From an uncultured Clostridia bacterium (GTDB taxonomy: Bacteria > Bacillota > Clostridia > TANB77 > CAG-508), in assembly GCA_934101145.1 (NCBI GenBank), contig CAKOPZ010000021.1, forward strand, positions 1 through 27,900: a stretch of DNA of 27,900 nucleotides, in the 5' to 3' direction. Shown here piece by piece: positions 24,075 through 27,900 of the stretch (position 1 is the first letter of the stretch; every line of letters starts with the position of its first letter). A model generated the notes under the pieces. That model made no database searches and was not told the DNA's origin. It saw only the letters and a list, made by a program, of their open reading frames with translations. Made by a program: the position numbers and the translations under genes.

Positions 24075-24619
24075 AATACTGTTGAAGTTACTACAAATGA
24101 GCTATCTGGAGGATATACACATTCTTCATTTGGCTTATTTACCTTGTTAATGCTTTCTACTTCTATAATTGGCATATCGCCATAATAGTTTCCTTTTGTA
24201 ATGGTTCCAGTGATTTCAACCCATGTATTGTCATCAAAATTTTTAGCATCTGGACTTGAACATAGAAAACCAACTACAACAGTTTGAAAATCAGATGTTA
24301 CAATCATATCTCTTGCAAGAACAAATTGGTTTTCGTCAAAGTCGTATAAACGATAAATGTATCCTGCAAATTTTATTTTTTGACCAACATATGTATCAAT
24401 ATTCAAATGTACATTTTCAAGAACACTTGTATAATTTTGAGCTGTTAGTTCATACACTTTGTTTTTATCACTTGGCAAGGTATCATTTGTTTTAAAGAAG
24501 CTATTTGAGATTAAGCGATAGCAAACTATAAAAGTTATTATTAAAATAATTACACATAAAATTCCCATTATAATTTTAAAGAACTTATTTCCATCTAATT
24601 TCATGTTAAAAATGAACAT
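24071..24619 (-). CDS. membrane-anchored DUF1980 (YcgQ/TIGR03943-like) OB-fold protein, 182 aa
   Basis: After one N-terminal membrane span (about 13-35) the protein continues with the soluble domain found at the C-terminus of YcgQ-type (TIGR03943, DUF1980) proteins: YVGQKIKFAGYIYR, NQFVLARDMI, then V-V-G-F-L-C, DNTWVEITGTITKGNYYGDM-like sequence and a V-x-P-P end. In the family this domain follows several membrane spans and pairs with a YcgR permease; here it stands alone behind one span and no partner is beside it. The usual Cys-Cys after the LAR segment is absent. The start at 24619 is chosen because GGAGG lies five bases before it; an earlier ATG at 24631 overlaps that site. Function unknown, perhaps linked to metal or cofactor handling. 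Confidence 0.75.
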   Translation of the reverse strand: MFIFNMKLDGNKFFKIIMGILCVIILIITFIVCYRLISNSFFKTNDTLPSDKNKVYELTAQNYTSVLENVHLNIDTYVGQKIKFAGYIYRLYDFDENQFVLARDMIVTSDFQTVVVGFLCSSPDAKNFDDNTWVEITGTITKGNYYGDMPIIEVESINKVNKPNEECVYPPDSSFVVTSTVL

Positions 24620-24707
24620 ATTGACCTCCATAAAAGTAATTAAATATACATTAATAAATATCTATGTAGTTTTTTTATAAAAATGACAAAGTTTTACTTA
24701 ATTTATA

Positions 24708-24736
24708 TTGCGGTTTTTCACAAAAAGTGATATAGT
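24708..24736 (+). promoter_or_regulatory. probable secA promoter
   Basis: TTGCGG (24708-24713) and TATAGT (24731-24736) are 17 bases apart, about 60 bases before the preferred secA start. Confidence 0.6.
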
Positions 24737-24796
24737 ATCATTAATTTCGTGTGCATATACATGAAAAGGAGATACACAATAGGAAGGAAGAGAAGA

Positions 24797-27541
24797 ATGG
24801 GTTTATTTAAAACATACAGTGAAAAAGAAGTTAAAAGAATAATGCCAATTGTAAGAAAAATCAATGAATTAGAGCCTGATATGGAAAAATTATCAGACAG
24901 TGAATTAAGAGGAAAGACAGATGAATTAAAGAAAAAATTACAAGAGGGCAAAACTTTAGATGATATATTACCAGAAGCTTTTGCAGTTGTTAGAGAAGCT
25001 TCTAAAAGAGTATTGGGCATGCGTCACTTTGATGTACAATTAATAGGTGGAATTATACTTCATCAAGGTAGAATTGCAGAAATGAAAACAGGTGAAGGTA
25101 AAACTTTAGTTGCTACACTTCCTGTTTACCTTAATGCTTTAACAGGAAAAGGAGTTCATGTTGTAACAGTTAATGACTACTTAGCTAAAAGAGATAGCGA
25201 ATGGATGGGAAAGGTATATAAATTTTTAGGATTAACTGTTGGACTTGTTATTGCAGGAATGGAACCACACGAAAAAAGACAAGCATATGCTTGTGATGTA
25301 ACATATGGAACAAACAACGAATTTGGATTTGATTATCTAAGAGACAATATGGTTATATATAAAGATCAATTAGTTCAAAGAGAATTAAATTATGCAATAG
25401 TTGATGAGATTGATAGTATTTTGATTGATGAGGCTCGTACACCTCTTATTATTTCAGGTAGAGGAGAGCAATCATCTGATTTATACAAAAAAGCCAATTC
25501 CTTTGTTACAAAATTAACACCAAAAGTAATTGTTGAGGAAGATGTAAAAGACTTTGAACAAGCAGAAGATAACGAAAATTATGATTATATTGTTGACTTA
25601 AAAGCAAAATCAGCATCTCTAACACAAAAAGGTATTAAAAAAGCTGAAAAAGAATTTGGACTTGAAAACTTTAATGATATAGAAAATTCTGAATTAGTAC
25701 ATAATGTAAATCAAGCACTTCGTGCACATGGAATTATGAAAAAAGATATTGACTATATCGTAAAAGATGGCGAGGTTTTAATTGTTGATGAATTTACAGG
25801 AAGAATTATGTATGGAAGAAGATACAATAATGGACTTCATCAAGCAATTGAAGCAAAGGAACACGTTAAAATTGCAGATGAATCTAAAACACTTGCTACA
25901 ATTACATTCCAAAATTACTTTAGAATGTATGATAAATTGTCTGGTATGACAGGTACAGCTATGACAGAAGAAGCAGAGTTTGAAGAAATCTATAAATTAG
26001 ATGTTATAGAAATACCTACAAATAAACCAATGCTTAGAAAAGATGGGCATGACATCATTTATAAAAATGAACCTGCAAAATTTAGAGCTGTAATAAAAGA
26101 CATAAAGGAAAGTCATCAAAAGGGACAACCAGTTCTAGTAGGTACAGTATCAATTGAAAAATCTGAAAAATTAAGCAAATTACTTGATAAAGAAGGAATA
26201 AAACATACTGTATTAAATGCTAAATTCCATGAAAAAGAAGCAGAAATAGTTGCACAAGCTGGTAAATTTGGAGCAGTTACAATTGCTACAAACATGGCTG
26301 GACGTGGTACTGATATTATGCTTGGTGGTAACAGTGAATTCTTAGCAAAACAAGAAATGAGAAGACAAAGATATACACTTGATCAAATAGAACAAGCAAA
26401 TGCATTTAATGAAACATCTGATGAAACTGTAATAGAAGCAAGAAATAAATTTAAAGAGTTAAAAGATAAATTTGATGAAGAAATAAAAGAAGAGAAAGAA
26501 AAAGTTATTGCAGCTGGTGGCTTAAAAATAATTGGTACAGAAAGACATGAATCAAGAAGAATTGACAACCAGTTAAGAGGACGTAGTGGACGTCAAGGAG
26601 ATCCAGGAGAATCAAGATTTTACATCGGACTTGATGATGATTTAATGAAAATCTTTGGTGGAGACATGATAGCTAAAGTTTATGACAACTTAAAAGTAGA
26701 TGAGGATATGCCAATTGAAAACAAAATGATTTCTAAAACTGTAGAAAGAGCACAAAAAAGAGTTGAGGGAAGAAACTTTAGTATAAGAAAGAATGTATTA
26801 CAATATGATGATGTTATGAATGCACAAAGAGAAATTATATACAAACAAAGAAGACAAGTTCTTGATGGCGAGAATATGAAGGAAAATGTATTTAACATGA
26901 TTGATACATTAGCAGAAGAAATGGTAAATGGATATGCTACTGAGGATGGAGTAAATGCCGAATCATTGATGTCAGAAGTTGAAGCAACATATGGTATATC
27001 TAAATTAGAGAGTTTATCAGAAGCTAAATTAAACACTCAAAATGTTATCTCTGAATTACAAGAAAAAGCTCATAAAATTTATGATGAAAAAGAAGAAGAA
27101 TTTGGTTCAGACAACTTAAGAGAACTTGAAAGAGTTGTTATGTTAAAGATAGTTGATGAAAGATGGATGGACCATATTGATGCAATGGATGAGTTAAAAG
27201 ATGGAATTGGACTTCAAGCATATGGACAAAAAGATCCAGTTGTTCAATATAGAATAGAAGGATTTGATATGTTTGATCAAATGATTGCAGATATCAAGTT
27301 AAATGTTGTAAAAATACTTATGAATGCACGAAAAAGAGAGGGTGCACCTGCTAGAAAAGAATCTGTAAAGATTACAAGTGAGGGAAGAGAAGAAGCTACA
27401 TTAAACTTATCAGAAAATACTGCTCCAAGTGCATCATCAGGACCAAAAACACCATATGTAAAAAAAGATGTGGAAGTTGGAAGAAACGATCCATGTCCAT
27501 GTGGAAGTGGCAAAAAGTACAAAAACTGTTGTGGTAAATAA
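24797..27541 (+). CDS. secA: preprotein translocase ATPase SecA
   Basis: SecA drives secretory proteins through the SecYEG channel with ATP. From the ATG at 24797 (M-G-L-F-K-T-Y-S-E-K-E-V-K-R-I) the protein has 914 residues. It shows Walker A T-G-E-G-K-T (98-103), the D-E-I-D box (203-206), the TNNEFGFDYLRDNM segment, NMAGRGTDIMLGGN, and RGRSGRQGDPGES. The C-terminal zinc-binding SEC-C tail C-P-C-G-S-G-K-K-Y-K-N-C-C-G-K is present (C900, C902, C911, C912). In-frame codons as far up as 24749 are open, but family N-termini and the AGGAAGGA just before 24797 favour the shorter form. It has its own promoter. Intact and typical. Confidence 0.97.
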   Translation: MGLFKTYSEKEVKRIMPIVRKINELEPDMEKLSDSELRGKTDELKKKLQEGKTLDDILPEAFAVVREASKRVLGMRHFDVQLIGGIILHQGRIAEMKTGEGKTLVATLPVYLNALTGKGVHVVTVNDYLAKRDSEWMGKVYKFLGLTVGLVIAGMEPHEKRQAYACDVTYGTNNEFGFDYLRDNMVIYKDQLVQRELNYAIVDEIDSILIDEARTPLIISGRGEQSSDLYKKANSFVTKLTPKVIVEEDVKDFEQAEDNENYDYIVDLKAKSASLTQKGIKKAEKEFGLENFNDIENSELVHNVNQALRAHGIMKKDIDYIVKDGEVLIVDEFTGRIMYGRRYNNGLHQAIEAKEHVKIADESKTLATITFQNYFRMYDKLSGMTGTAMTEEAEFEEIYKLDVIEIPTNKPMLRKDGHDIIYKNEPAKFRAVIKDIKESHQKGQPVLVGTVSIEKSEKLSKLLDKEGIKHTVLNAKFHEKEAEIVAQAGKFGAVTIATNMAGRGTDIMLGGNSEFLAKQEMRRQRYTLDQIEQANAFNETSDETVIEARNKFKELKDKFDEEIKEEKEKVIAAGGLKIIGTERHESRRIDNQLRGRSGRQGDPGESRFYIGLDDDLMKIFGGDMIAKVYDNLKVDEDMPIENKMISKTVERAQKRVEGRNFSIRKNVLQYDDVMNAQREIIYKQRRQVLDGENMKENVFNMIDTLAEEMVNGYATEDGVNAESLMSEVEATYGISKLESLSEAKLNTQNVISELQEKAHKIYDEKEEEFGSDNLRELERVVMLKIVDERWMDHIDAMDELKDGIGLQAYGQKDPVVQYRIEGFDMFDQMIADIKLNVVKILMNARKREGAPARKESVKITSEGREEATLNLSENTAPSASSGPKTPYVKKDVEVGRNDPCPCGSGKKYKNCCGK

Positions 27542-27598
27542 CCCATAAAATAAGGAATTGTGAGATTTTGAAAAGTTCAAAAAAGTGCTAAAAATAGC

Positions 27599-27691
27599 AA
27601 AATGTTTGCAATTTGTTTGCAAACAAAAAAAATTGAAAACAAAATCGTCGAAAAGCCTTGTAAAATAAGGAAATCTCCATGCAAACATTTT
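27599..27691. repeat. inverted repeats in the secA 3' region
   Basis: AAAATGTTTGCA (27599-27610) has its exact reverse complement at 27680-27691, and a 16-bp palindrome TTTGTTTGCAAACAAA lies at 27612-27627. The string TTTGCAAAC recurs. No reading frame with a ribosome site is inside. The role is unknown; it could bind a regulator or fold in the secA 3' untranslated region. Confidence 0.5.
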
Positions 27692-27703
27692 TGCAAACAA
27701 TAT

Positions 27704-27729
27704 AAAGTTGGCATTCGTGCCAACTTTTT
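27704..27729 (+). terminator. intrinsic terminator downstream of secA
   Basis: AAAGTTGGCA (27704-27713) pairs with TGCCAACTTT (27718-27727) around a TTCG loop, followed by more T. It lies 163 bases after the secA stop and is the first strong terminator there. Confidence 0.85.
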
Positions 27730-27844
27730 CATTTACTCAAATGTAAATGGAGGTTATTTTGTAACAGAAGAAGTAAAGGGAGCAACACCGGGAAATCAAC
27801 ATTGGGTTGCAGTCACAGGAGAGATAGCCTTGATACATAATTAA
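27728..27844 (+). pseudogene. possible remnant of a papain-like/C39-type or cell-wall protein
   Basis: An open stretch after the terminator reads N-G-G-Y-F-V-T-E-E-V-K-G and then PGNQHWVAVTGEIALIHN before a stop. The N-Q-H-W-V-A-V-T-G string resembles the histidine motif of C39-like peptidases or related secreted enzymes. It has no start codon with a ribosome site in this frame beyond the terminator, and the frame upstream crosses the terminator hairpin. It is most likely a small fragment of a lost gene. The final bases 27845-27900 hold nothing I recognise. Confidence 0.25.
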
Positions 27845-27900
27845 ATTATATTACAAAATTGTAATATTGAGTAATATTAGAATGACGACTTATATGATAA

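Overview
The window looks like chromosomal DNA of an AT-rich, anaerobic, probably spore-forming member of the Clostridia. The evidence is the oxygen-sensitive class III ribonucleotide reductase pair nrdD-nrdG, a Spo0A-type DNA-binding domain, a YtvI-like sporulation membrane protein, a DUF1540 protein, purine-rich Shine-Dalgarno sites and strongly A/T-ending codons. Species cannot be named from the sequence.

Layout. 1-110: the last 29 codons of what looks like a large serine recombinase abut a peroxiredoxin gene that lacks its first ~40 codons, which reads as one end of an integrated element whose body lies left of the window. 803-3035: a DUF1540 mini-protein, a beta-CASP metallo-beta-lactamase RNase-like gene of foreign composition, and smpB. 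3167-3304: a ~140-bp inverted-repeat element. 3334-4246: two small signal-peptide proteins with C-terminal membrane anchors. 4561-7257: the nrdDG operon. 7373-13587: an envelope-response style cluster made of an ABC ATPase, an FtsX-type permease (frameshifted), a stand-alone Spo0A C-terminal-domain protein, a foreign-looking secreted protein lying between inverted repeats, and an OmpR-type response regulator with its histidine kinase. 13763-19138: uvrB (frameshifted in the Walker A motif) and uvrA, separated by a small foreign-looking minus-strand gene that shares a strikingly symmetrical divergent promoter region with uvrA. 19252-23918: an Asn-rich microprotein, a cytidylate-kinase-like protein, murD, a Pro-rich-tail protein, a Cys-rich CBS protein and ytvI. 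23915-24074: a second hairpin-rich inverted-repeat element that carries the stop codons of both flanking convergent genes. 24071-27541: a DUF1980 (YcgQ-like) membrane protein and secA. 27542-27900: terminator, inverted repeats and a possible protein remnant.

What stands out. (1) Two conserved genes, the permease and uvrB, are each broken by one extra C directly before GGA. In both cases the C creates an in-frame CGG codon, and CGG is otherwise absent as a codon from the native AT-rich genes I scanned here; it occurs only in three genes of foreign composition. This is either a systematic assembly error or a candidate for +1 frameshifting at a very rare or unassigned codon. (2) A 20-bp dyad between uvrA and the minus-strand gene supplies perfect TTGACA -35 hexamers in both directions, each 17 bp from a perfect TATAAT. 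(3) The transporter cluster has a solitary Spo0A-type DNA-binding protein as its last gene. No tRNA, rRNA, CRISPR array or complete insertion sequence was seen.
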